NCBI GenBank assembly: GCA_016936015.1
Contig: JAFGPV010000157.1
Coordinates: forward strand, 1 to 58,265
Direction: 5' to 3'
Source of the DNA: Pirellulales bacterium
GTDB taxonomy: Bacteria; Planctomycetota; Planctomycetia; Pirellulales; Thermoguttaceae
Length of the DNA: 58,265 nt
In this document: one piece after another, positions 49,961-57,951 of the stretch
How the letters are laid out: each line of letters begins with the position of its first letter
How positions within the stretch are numbered: position 1 is the first letter of the stretch
The notes under the pieces: generated by a model
The model's database searches: none
Told to the model about the DNA's origin: nothing
The model's input: the letters and a program-made list of their open reading frames with translations, nothing else
Translations under genes and position numbers: made by a program

Positions 49961-51727
49961 ATGCGTCATTGCCCTGCGATCTGGCTTTCCCTCCTGACGG
50001 CCTGGACGCTTGCTCTTCACGTCTCCCCCGCCGCCAGGGGCCAATCGGCCATTGTGAATCCTTCCGCGGGATACACCGCCGTCGACCAGTTCACCGAACC
50101 CTGGCCCGGACGCGCTCCCGACGCCTACGGCGCCTTCGGCGACAACCTGGCAATGTTTGAAAAATACACCGGATTGGAGATCGTCGATCCCACGGACGGT
50201 TCCACTCTCTATTCGCTGGGATCGCCGTCCGATTATTTCACCCAATACACCCAAGGCGGATTTATCGGCGTGTGGAGCAGCTTCGTTACCGCGGATCCCA
50301 GCGGAGATTCCCTTTGGGTCGGCTTTACCAACTACGGCAATACCGACGACCGGATCTTTCAGGTGGATCTCAGCGGCAACTGGACGGAAAAGACGATGCT
50401 GATCGGCAATTTCGACATGGAATTCGACGGCGCCGTGGCCTATCTCTCGGCCAATACGTCCGGTCTCGGCGCCCCCGACAATTCACTGTGGTGTTTCGAC
50501 ACCGCCACCTGTGAACTCGTCGATTTTGCCTACGTGGGCGGCTATTCCGCGGGATTGGGGGTCGATAGCGCGGGAAACGTTTATTACGGCAACTACGGAT
50601 TCACGCCCGGCAATCAATATCTGTATCGCTTCTCCGCCGGGCAGATCAGCGACGCCCTGGCGAACGAGATGATGCTTCAATTGGGGGACGGAGAGATCTT
50701 GTCCGTGTTGGACGCCAACGGCCCCTACGATCTCGACGTGGACGAGGCCGACAACGTCGTTTTCAATCTCAACACCGGTGATAATAAAGGTTCTTACTCT
50801 AGCCGGGTTGCCGTCTGGAACGGCGTCGTCGGCGCGGACGTCAATTACGACGTCATCGGCGACGGCAGCGGGGTCAATCGCTGGTACACCATGCTCGAAA
50901 CCTCGGGAAACATCCGCCAGTCCGGCGGAGTCGTCTACGTGCAGGATTATTGGAAACCCGGCATCGCGGAAATGACGCGCGTGATCCAGTGGGACGGGGG
51001 AAGCGAAACCGACGGCCATTGGACGACGCCGGAAAACTGGGCGCTTGACGTGGAACCGGCCGTGGATGATCTGCTCAATTTCTCAGGAACGACGCGGCTG
51101 GACGCCGAAAACGATTTCGCCGCCGGCACTTCCTTTCAAGGCTTCACGTTCACCGCCTCGGCCGGCGCCTTCGTCTTGTCGGGCAACAAGATCGTACTCT
51201 CCGGCGACGTCGTCAATCAAAGCGCCTCGGTGCAGACGATCAATCTCGATCTCGATCTCCACGATGGCGAAAGGTCTTTCAACACGCAAGCCGGCGACTT
51301 GATCGTGGGCGGAGTGATCGGTGAAGAGGGCGGATCATTCGGCATCCAGAAGACCGGCCAACATGCCCTTACCCTCGGCGGCGAGAACACTTATACCGGG
51401 CCAACCGACGTCCTGGAAGGGACGCTGGCCCTGGCGGCCGGCGGCGATATCGCGGCGGCCTCGGAGATCCACGTCTCGGCCGGCGCCGTGTTCGCCGTCC
51501 TCGACGGCGAGCACGCCGTCGGCGCCATCGACGGAGACGGCGCCACCCACGTGGCCGGCGGCAGCCATCTCACCGCCGCCAGCATCACGCAAGGGACCTT
51601 GATCATCGGCGGGACGCCGCTGTCGGCCGTCGCTTCGCATCCGGTGCCCGAGCCGGCAACGTTTTCTCTGCTGGCTGCCGGCGTCCTGTTTGCCTTCCTT
51701 GTCTATCGGAAAAGGAAAAAAGGATAG
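49961..51727 (+). CDS. PEP-CTERM protein with propeller-like and beta-strand repeat parts (operon gene 4)
   Basis: The ATG at 49961 gives 588 residues; a GTG three bases earlier is possible. A signal peptide is followed by a propeller-like half (about 30-345: GAFGDNLAMFEKYTG, DSLWVGFTNYGNTDDR, GNVYYGNYGFTPGNQYLYRF). A second part carries an autotransporter-type beta-strand repeat (GGENTYTGPTDVLEGTLAL). The C-terminus is PVPEPATFSLLAAGVLFAFL followed by YRKRKKG, a PEP-CTERM signal. It is a longer relative of gene 1 joined to the repeat type seen in gene 2. It is the last gene of the operon; a GC-rich dispersed element follows the stop. Confidence 0.86.
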   Translation: MRHCPAIWLSLLTAWTLALHVSPAARGQSAIVNPSAGYTAVDQFTEPWPGRAPDAYGAFGDNLAMFEKYTGLEIVDPTDGSTLYSLGSPSDYFTQYTQGGFIGVWSSFVTADPSGDSLWVGFTNYGNTDDRIFQVDLSGNWTEKTMLIGNFDMEFDGAVAYLSANTSGLGAPDNSLWCFDTATCELVDFAYVGGYSAGLGVDSAGNVYYGNYGFTPGNQYLYRFSAGQISDALANEMMLQLGDGEILSVLDANGPYDLDVDEADNVVFNLNTGDNKGSYSSRVAVWNGVVGADVNYDVIGDGSGVNRWYTMLETSGNIRQSGGVVYVQDYWKPGIAEMTRVIQWDGGSETDGHWTTPENWALDVEPAVDDLLNFSGTTRLDAENDFAAGTSFQGFTFTASAGAFVLSGNKIVLSGDVVNQSASVQTINLDLDLHDGERSFNTQAGDLIVGGVIGEEGGSFGIQKTGQHALTLGGENTYTGPTDVLEGTLALAAGGDIAAASEIHVSAGAVFAVLDGEHAVGAIDGDGATHVAGGSHLTAASITQGTLIIGGTPLSAVASHPVPEPATFSLLAAGVLFAFLVYRKRKKG

Positions 51728-51736
51728 CGGAGCGCA

Positions 51737-51765
51737 GCGAGCCGGGCCGTCCCCGGCCCCGGCGC
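51737..51765. repeat. Dispersed element GCGAGCCGGGCCGTCC, copy 2
   Basis: This copy (GCGAGCCGGGCCGTCCCCGG at its left end) follows the last riboswitch-operon gene by 10 bases. It could form a GC-rich hairpin (CCGGGCCGT/CCCCGGCCCCGG) and act as terminator. Confidence 0.55.
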
Positions 51766-51817
51766 AGAGCAGGAAAATTATTGCTCCCTGAGTTTCCATA
51801 AACGGTAGAAGGCGCCG

Positions 51818-52639
51818 TCACTCCCCGGCTCCACAATGCTCATCTTCTGCCCTCACGGCGCGGCGGCGGACCAGCCGGTATCCTTCAAGGCGGAAGACCA
51901 TCAGCGACCCGGCCAGGAAGAGCAACTCCAGGGTAAACATCAAGGAAATGTAGTAAATGGTTTCTTGATCAGGTGCGGAAAGTATTAAGAAACCAACGAT
52001 GCCAAATACGATAAAAAATTGGATGCCTCGCAACGTGGGATATCTCCTCCCATTGATTGCCCATAATGCCGAAAGCGTCGGTAGAGCGAATATCGTGCCG
52101 ATAATGCATATTGCTATTAAGTCGCTCTTAGGTTCGGTGAATTCAATCCCCAACAAAACCAGCGACCGCAAGACTCCCAAGATGATTGCCAACGCCGTTA
52201 TCCATACCAAAAGGTTCCGGACGGAGAATTGGGAAGGTAATTCTCTTTTCCGCTCGATTGTCAACGGATCAGCCGTCCTCGCCAAGCGACACCTTGTCAA
52301 GCCTAACAGTCCCCAGATTACCATCAATTGTACCGAGTAGAACCAACAAAGATTAATAACATCCGCGTCAGGGAAGGCGAATCTTTCCATCATTCCGCCA
52401 GCGAGAACCGCCCAGAGGATCCCGGCAAGAGCCCGCCAAAGGAAAGGGGTTCGGCCTGATCTTATCCATATCGCCAGCAATCCAGTTTGACTGCAAAGGA
52501 GAGCCAAAAAAACCATCACTAATAAAGTGGGACGATCCATGGGCGGGGGGCCGGATTCCATTCGAAGAACCGCGACCGTTGCATCGAGCAACAGCATTGC
52601 TAAGAGCCAGAAAATGATCAGCCGCCCGCGGTAACGCAT
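51818..52639 (-). CDS. Multi-pass membrane protein of unknown function
   Basis: The ATG at 52639 gives 273 residues with about seven to eight hydrophobic segments. Short connecting loops lie between them, and a cytoplasmic-type C-terminus is rich in arginine (EGYRLVRRRAVRAEDE). The block ELPSQFSVRNLLVWITALAI resembles the FSLRNLL-type segment found in many small planctomycete membrane proteins, whose function is unknown. It overlaps nothing and lies 88 bases after bioA on the same strand, so they might be co-transcribed. I do not recognise an enzyme motif. Confidence 0.75.
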   Translation of the reverse strand: MRYRGRLIIFWLLAMLLLDATVAVLRMESGPPPMDRPTLLVMVFLALLCSQTGLLAIWIRSGRTPFLWRALAGILWAVLAGGMMERFAFPDADVINLCWFYSVQLMVIWGLLGLTRCRLARTADPLTIERKRELPSQFSVRNLLVWITALAIILGVLRSLVLLGIEFTEPKSDLIAICIIGTIFALPTLSALWAINGRRYPTLRGIQFFIVFGIVGFLILSAPDQETIYYISLMFTLELLFLAGSLMVFRLEGYRLVRRRAVRAEDEHCGAGE

Positions 52640-52727
52640 GGCCTTATCATAGTGGAAAAGCGGGAAAGAACGCAAGTTTATGGAGGAGCTTCCGAGCCGG
52701 CTATTTGAAATTCCTTTTTCATCCTTA

Positions 52728-54179
52728 TTAAACAACTAGCCGCCGGATCCCGTGTTCCACCGCGGTCAGGATCACGTCGATCTGCTCGCAGGTGATCGCC
52801 AGCGGGGGGAAGACGACGATCACGTTGCCCAGGGGGCGGAGGAGGACGCCTTCGGTCCGGGCGTGGTCGCAGACCTGTACGCCGCGGCGATCTTTCCAGG
52901 GGAACGGCTCCTTGGTCTCCTTGTCGCGGACCAGCTCGATCCCGGCAATCAGACCCCGCTGGCGGCAGTCGCCGACGAAGGGGAGTTCCTTGATCCGCCG
53001 GAGGTGCTCGGCCAGCCGGGCGATCTTCGGCGGGAGGTTTTCCAGTACCCGTTCCTCCTCGAAGATCTCCAGGCTGGCCAAGGCCGAAGCGGCGCCCAGG
53101 GGATTGCCGCCGTAGGTGTGGCCGTGGAAGAACGTCCGGCTCTCAGCGAAGGTTCCCAGGAAGGCCTCCCAGATGACGTTGGTTGTCAGCGTGGCGGCCA
53201 TCGGCAGGTAGCCGCCGGTCAGGCCTTTGGCCAGGCAGAGGAAGTCGGGCGTGACGTCTTCGTGCTGGCAGGCGAACATCTTGCCCGTCCGGCCGAAACC
53301 GACGGCCACCTCGTCGGCGATCAGGAGGATGTCGTATTTTCGGGTCAGCTCGCGGACGCCGCGGAGGTAGCCGGCCGGGTGGGTGACCATGCCGGCGGCC
53401 GCCTGCACGAGCGGCTCGACGACCATTGCCGCAATTTTCCGGTGATGCTCCCGCAGCACCGCTTCAAGCTGATCGAGATAATAGGCTGCCAGATTTTCCG
53501 GCGCGACGCCTGGCGGAGTGCGGTACGTCTCGGGCGTGGTGACGCGATAGGTCGTAAACAAGAGCGGGCGGAACATGGCGTGGAACCGCTCGACGCCGCC
53601 GACGCTGACGCTGCCCAGCGTGTCGCCGTGATAGGCCTCGCCGAGGGCCAGGTAGGCGGTCTTCTCCGGCCGCGGATCGGTCCGCCGCTGCCGCCAATAC
53701 TGCAGCGCCATCTTGACCGCCACCTCGACGGCCGTGGCGCCATCGTCGGAGAAAAAGACGTGGTCGAGAAAAGTCCCCTCTCCCTTTGGGAGAGGGTTAG
53801 GGTGAGGGCTGGTTTTCGGCAATTCAACCCTCACCCCATACCCCTCTCCCAAAGGGAGAGGGGAGTTGTTCGCCAGCTCCACTAACCGTTTAGCCAGCCG
53901 GATGGTGGTGGAATTCGAACTGCCGAGATTGGTGACGTGGGCTACTTGGTCGAGTTGCCGGCGGATCGCGGCGTCGATCTTCGGATGCCGGTGGCCGTGC
54001 AGGTTGCACCACAGGCTGCTGACGCCGTCGAGATAGCGCCGCCCGGCGAGATCCTCGACGTAACAACCTTCGCCGCGTTCCAGCAGCAGCGGTTCGTACT
54101 CCGCCATCTGCGTAAAGGCGTGCCAGACGTGGCTGCGGTCCCAGCGGCGGAGCTGTTCGGGGGAAGGGGACGGGGGCAT
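52728..54179 (-). CDS. bioA: Adenosylmethionine-8-amino-7-oxononanoate aminotransferase
   Basis: This class III PLP aminotransferase makes 7,8-diaminononanoate in biotin synthesis. The 483-residue product has the substrate-site segment HVWHAFTQM near 18, then the PLP-domain motifs SDDGATAVEVAVKMALQYW and LLIADEVAVGFGRTGKMFAC. The Schiff-base lysine lies in CLAKGLTGGYLPM. Typical length is about 430 residues; the excess is an in-frame palindromic repeat insertion at residues 104-136, just before the PLP-domain segment. No other bio gene is adjacent. Confidence 0.94.
   Translation of the reverse strand: MPPSPSPEQLRRWDRSHVWHAFTQMAEYEPLLLERGEGCYVEDLAGRRYLDGVSSLWCNLHGHRHPKIDAAIRRQLDQVAHVTNLGSSNSTTIRLAKRLVELANNSPLPLGEGYGVRVELPKTSPHPNPLPKGEGTFLDHVFFSDDGATAVEVAVKMALQYWRQRRTDPRPEKTAYLALGEAYHGDTLGSVSVGGVERFHAMFRPLLFTTYRVTTPETYRTPPGVAPENLAAYYLDQLEAVLREHHRKIAAMVVEPLVQAAAGMVTHPAGYLRGVRELTRKYDILLIADEVAVGFGRTGKMFACQHEDVTPDFLCLAKGLTGGYLPMAATLTTNVIWEAFLGTFAESRTFFHGHTYGGNPLGAASALASLEIFEEERVLENLPPKIARLAEHLRRIKELPFVGDCRQRGLIAGIELVRDKETKEPFPWKDRRGVQVCDHARTEGVLLRPLGNVIVVFPPLAITCEQIDVILTAVEHGIRRLVV
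53774..53864. repeat. In-frame palindromic repeat pair inside bioA
   Basis: Two opposed copies of the CCTCTCCC/GGGAGAGG unit occur within 90 bases. On the gene strand they encode NSPLPLGEGYGVR and SPHPNPLPKGEGT. The frame is kept, and the insertion falls in a loop between conserved blocks. Confidence 0.9.
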
Positions 54180-54218
54180 GGGATCCTATCCTGAGGAGGT
54201 TTATATGCAATTGATTGA

Positions 54219-54256
54219 TTGCAAATTGTAAATTGCAAATTTCAAATTGCAAATTG
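54219..54256. repeat. AT-rich tandem repeat upstream of bioA
   Basis: TTGCAAATTG/TAAATTGCAAAT units repeat in the leader of bioA. It is of the same type as the tracts at 14712-14754, 14877-14908 and 57480-57510. Confidence 0.75.
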
Positions 54257-54323
54257 AGCGAATCCCAAGCGAGAGAGTAGATGAGAAGTATTCACGTTCT
54301 GCGCACTCGACCCTACATGCCTG

Positions 54324-54353
54324 TTGCCGGGGACGAGGACGGCCCGGTTCGCT
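54324..54353. repeat. Dispersed element GCGAGCCGGGCCGTCC, inverted copy 3
   Basis: Read on the minus strand it gives CAGCGAACCGGGCCGTCCTC, close to the copies at 28573 and 51737. It lies between bioA and the TPR gene. Confidence 0.5.
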
Positions 54354-54380
54354 GTCCACTGCCCACTACCGGCTGTCCAC

Positions 54381-56669
54381 TTATTTGACTTTCGTTTCTT
54401 TTGCTCTGGCGGCCATTTGCTGGAATTTTTCGGCGTCTTCGGCGGCGCCCTGGCGGCGGTGCATGGAGGCCAGGTTGCTGTAGGGGACGGCCAGGGCCGT
54501 CCGGGGGAGCGTCCCCTTCTGGACGGCTTGCCTCATCAATTTGATGCCGCGATCCGTCAGTTCCTGGGCCTTTTTCTGTTGGCCCGACTCCCAGTACGAG
54601 ACGGCCATGCTGACGAAGGTTTCGCCGCGCCGGCCGAGGTCGGAGGGGACGTTTTCCGTGTGGAGGGACTTCATCAAGAGGGGGGTGGCCTTGTCGAACC
54701 AGGCCACGGCCGCCGCGTGATCCTCGTCCGTCAGTGCACAGATCGCGCCCATGCGGAAGTACAGCCTGCCCAGCAGGTACGCGGATTCCGGCTTTTGCTT
54801 GCGCTCGTATCCTGCTTTCAGATACGTGACGGCGGATTGGCCGTATTTGAAAGCGCTGTCCGGCTCAGAATTGGTTTGATAGATCTGCACCGCATCATAC
54901 AGCGCCAGGCCGAGGTCCCATTGGCACTGGGCCTTACGCAGCGGATCGGCGGCGGCGTCGATGCGTTGCCGGCCGGTGCGCACGGCCTCCTCGATCCACG
55001 GCTGGGGATCGATGCCCTGGGGAACGTTGACTACTGCGGCCAGCGCCCGGGCGTAGACGCGGAATTGCTGATCGACCGATCCGCCCTCGTTCTGCGCAAG
55101 GTCGTCGGCGAAGCGGATCGCGCGGTCCACCCAGCGGCGGATCGCCTTTTCCTTTTCCTTCCATTCGCCCCAGGCGATGTCGTGGGCGGCGCCGAGGTGG
55201 GCGTCGACGAGCACTTCCTTGGCCGCCACTCGAATTGCCGGGTGCGGATTGTCGGCCGCGCGGTCGGCCGCTTTCAGGGCCTGCGTATGATAGGCCAGCG
55301 CCTGGCGGTAATCGGGCTTCGGCCCGGAGGCGGTCAAGTCGCCCAGCAGACACAGCGCCCGCGCCTGCACGTGCGGCAGTTCCTGACTTGTTTCGAGGGC
55401 CTTGTGGACTTCGACCAGGGCCTCGCCCACCCGCCCCATCTGTCCGAGGATTTCCGCCTGCGTGAGGCGATAACGCGGATTGTCCGGTTCCAGGCGGACT
55501 GCCTCGGCGCCGGCGGCCCGGGCCTTGCGGAATTGCTCCATGGCGGCCAGCACCCGGGCGGCAAGCCAGTTGGCCCGCGCGCTGTCCGGATTCAGCTTCA
55601 ACGCCACTTCCAGATCCTTCAGACACGGCTCGTAGCGGGTGCTCAGATCGGTCTCCGCCCGAAGCACGAAGGCCTCCGCCTCGATCGGCTCCAGGATGAC
55701 GTGCGTCACCTTTTTCGAGGGCACGCTTTTCATCAGGCTGGGCTCGAAGGCCAGCAGCACGCCCCGTTCCGGATAGACCTGGCCGAGAATTTCGCCCATG
55801 TCGTTGGAAACCAGCACCGGGCGGATGATGCTCAGCCCGAGTTGCCGGGCGACCTTGTCGGCCGGCAGCGCGCGGCTGAACCGCACCACGATGGCGGATA
55901 CTTTCTCTTTATGATAGCTGACCTCGACCTGGTCGAACGGCTCGACGGAATAGAGCTGCGTCATCAGGTCGTTCCGCCGGTAGATCTCCTTGGGCGATCC
56001 CCAGGCCTTTTCGACGTCCTCGATGGTCGACACGTTGGGCGTGACGCCCTTGAAACTGACGACTTCCAAGGGCACCGGCCCGCTGAGGTCGGCTTCAGGG
56101 ATCGGCGTGAGCGTCTCGGCGGCGGGAGGATTTGCAGACGGCGACGCCTTGGCCTGCGGCGCCGCGGCGGGGCTTTCGGGCGACGGGGTAATGGCCTGCG
56201 GTGCGGTGGGGCTTTCGGACGGCGACGCCTCGGCCAGCGGCACGGCGACGGGTTCCGGAGTGACCACCTCGGCCCGGGTGGGAATGGGTTTCTCCACGGG
56301 TGGAGATTCTTTTCCGCCAAGCGGCAGCGGTTCGGGAACGCCCGAGTCCCGTAACTCCGGTTCCCTCTCGACAACGGGTTCCTCGGCCTTGGCGTTAACC
56401 ACTTCCCGAGTCCTCGTTGGATAAACCGATTTTGCCGAAGTCAAGACGGGCTTGGTGCAAGGCGTGGTCACCGGTGCGTAGCTGATCACCGGATGCTGCT
56501 CCGACTCGAAAGTCTTCATCGGATTGACGATCTTCCCCAGGCTTTCCGCCTCAACCTTCGGCAAGGGTAAAGGAGGTTTCTCATCGGCAAGAATCTCGGC
56601 CAATCCAACCGACATCAGGTCGAATAAGATAACGACGATTCCCAGTCTCCAGAAAATAACCGACCGCAT
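54381..56669 (-). CDS. Exported TPR-repeat protein
   Basis: The ATG at 56669 follows a strong AGGAGG site and gives 762 residues. A hydrophobic signal/anchor (VIFWRLGIVVILFDLMSVGL) precedes a proline-rich, disordered linker (about 30-185). A folded segment (about 190-310, with TIEDVEKAWGSPKEIYRRND) resembles a small binding domain. From about 315 on, tetratricopeptide-like repeats follow (ALKLNPDSARANWLAARVLA, VRLEPDNPRYRLTQAEILGQ). A longer open frame upstream has no ribosome site. TPR proteins act as scaffolds; partners here are unknown. Confidence 0.85.
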   Translation of the reverse strand: MRSVIFWRLGIVVILFDLMSVGLAEILADEKPPLPLPKVEAESLGKIVNPMKTFESEQHPVISYAPVTTPCTKPVLTSAKSVYPTRTREVVNAKAEEPVVEREPELRDSGVPEPLPLGGKESPPVEKPIPTRAEVVTPEPVAVPLAEASPSESPTAPQAITPSPESPAAAPQAKASPSANPPAAETLTPIPEADLSGPVPLEVVSFKGVTPNVSTIEDVEKAWGSPKEIYRRNDLMTQLYSVEPFDQVEVSYHKEKVSAIVVRFSRALPADKVARQLGLSIIRPVLVSNDMGEILGQVYPERGVLLAFEPSLMKSVPSKKVTHVILEPIEAEAFVLRAETDLSTRYEPCLKDLEVALKLNPDSARANWLAARVLAAMEQFRKARAAGAEAVRLEPDNPRYRLTQAEILGQMGRVGEALVEVHKALETSQELPHVQARALCLLGDLTASGPKPDYRQALAYHTQALKAADRAADNPHPAIRVAAKEVLVDAHLGAAHDIAWGEWKEKEKAIRRWVDRAIRFADDLAQNEGGSVDQQFRVYARALAAVVNVPQGIDPQPWIEEAVRTGRQRIDAAADPLRKAQCQWDLGLALYDAVQIYQTNSEPDSAFKYGQSAVTYLKAGYERKQKPESAYLLGRLYFRMGAICALTDEDHAAAVAWFDKATPLLMKSLHTENVPSDLGRRGETFVSMAVSYWESGQQKKAQELTDRGIKLMRQAVQKGTLPRTALAVPYSNLASMHRRQGAAEDAEKFQQMAARAKETKVK

Positions 56670-56856
56670 GGCGTTTTCCTCCTGCAAACCTTGTTTATCC
56701 CCAGGTTTCTCCCGGGAATAGGACGCGGGAGTGTACCCATTTGGAACACGCGAAGTCCAGAGGAATAATGAGGAATTCCCGCAGATTAATTCCCCTAACG
56801 AGATAAAATGGGCAATCTTGTAAAAAGGGGGTGAAGTTATTGAGGACGGAGTCAAG

Positions 56857-57951
56857 TCAAAGCCTTTCCCACTCTTCGATTTGCCGGAAGTGCGCTTCGG
56901 TAAACGGCACGGCTGCGCCCGGGGGTGGGGGATGGGGGACCAGACGTTTCGCAATCGTTTGGGCCAGGACCTCGATCCCTTGACCGGTCAGGGCGCTGAC
57001 GGATAAGCCCGAGGGCCGGGTGGCGGAAGACCGTGGTAAATCGCACTTGTTGTGAACCCGAAGGGCCTGGGGCCAGGCCGCGTCAAGGGCCTGGTCGACC
57101 GGCGTCCAGGATTGGGCGGCGTCGAAGACCAGCACCGTCAGGTCGGACTGCTGCATTTTTTGCCGGGCAAGCTCTACGCCGGCCCGCTCCACCGGGCAGG
57201 TGCTCTCGCACAGTCCGGCCGTGTCGCAGAGTTCCACCGGCCAGCCGTCCAGGGCGGTCGTGACGGTCACGGCATCCCGCGTGGTGCCCGGCTCCTCGTG
57301 GACGATCGCCCGGCCGTAGCCGACCAGGGCGTTCAGCAAACAACTCTTCCCGACGTTCGGCCGACCGGCCAGCACTACTTGCCACGGCGAAGTCAAGTGC
57401 CGGCCCAGGGGGATGAGAGTCCGTAGCGTTTCGAGGCGTTGATGGAGAGAGGGATGAGGGATGAGGGATGAAGGATGAGGGCAAATTGCAAGTTTAATAG
57501 TTTCAAATTCGCGGCGCAGCGCCCCGTGATACTGATCCAGGAGGATTGCGGCGGTCTGGGCGGTTCGGGCGTCGGCCAAGGCCAATCGGGCCGCCGCGGC
57601 GATGGGATCGGGTTCCTGGCTGGGGATCCAAGACTGCCAATCGACGGCGGCAAATCCCCGCACCGCAAAAATTTTTTCCAGCCGCCCGACCGCCGCGGTC
57701 CCCCCGTGACAGTGGACCTCCACTTGTTCGGCCGACCGGCAGTGGAGCACGACCTCTTCACCCGGCGGCGGACCGAGCCGCCCATAGATGAGTTGCTCCG
57801 GCGCGTAATCGTCCAGCGGCCGGTTCGAGGCGGCTTGAAAAACCTCCTGCACGGCATCTCGGGCATCGGGACCTTCCAACAACACGGTCGCCACCGCGCC
57901 GCGCCCGGGCGGGGTCAGCAAGACGAGTTGTCGCGTCAAGTCGTTCGGCAT
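56857..57951 (-). CDS. MnmE-like (TrmE-type) GTPase lacking the C-terminal catalytic motif
   Basis: MnmE modifies wobble uridines of tRNA with MnmG. The 364-residue product has a TrmE-type N-terminal tetrahydrofolate-binding domain (LLTPPGRGAVATVLLEGPDA), a helical part and a GTPase domain with AGRPNVGKS, GTTRD, DTAG, NKCD and a VSALTGQG segment. Known MnmE proteins are about 450 residues and end in CxGK, whose cysteine is required for modification. This one ends HFRQIEEWERL with no such motif. A repeat-derived stretch (CPHPSSLIPHPSL) is inserted between the helical part and the GTPase. It may be a paralogue or a divergent planctomycete form. Confidence 0.85.
   Translation of the reverse strand: MPNDLTRQLVLLTPPGRGAVATVLLEGPDARDAVQEVFQAASNRPLDDYAPEQLIYGRLGPPPGEEVVLHCRSAEQVEVHCHGGTAAVGRLEKIFAVRGFAAVDWQSWIPSQEPDPIAAAARLALADARTAQTAAILLDQYHGALRREFETIKLAICPHPSSLIPHPSLHQRLETLRTLIPLGRHLTSPWQVVLAGRPNVGKSCLLNALVGYGRAIVHEEPGTTRDAVTVTTALDGWPVELCDTAGLCESTCPVERAGVELARQKMQQSDLTVLVFDAAQSWTPVDQALDAAWPQALRVHNKCDLPRSSATRPSGLSVSALTGQGIEVLAQTIAKRLVPHPPPPGAAVPFTEAHFRQIEEWERL
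57445..57510. repeat. GGGATGA tandem repeat and AT-rich repeat inside the MnmE-like gene
   Basis: Four to five GGGATGA/GGATGA units are followed by a degenerate TTGCAAA tract. The gene reads through both in frame as TIKLAICPHPSSLIPHPSLH, between the helical domain and the G domain. Confidence 0.8.

Noticed and set aside
56670-56954. N-terminal extension of the TPR protein
   Set aside because: The ATG at 56669 has a strong AGGAGG site and opens a signal/anchor helix; the upstream part has neither.
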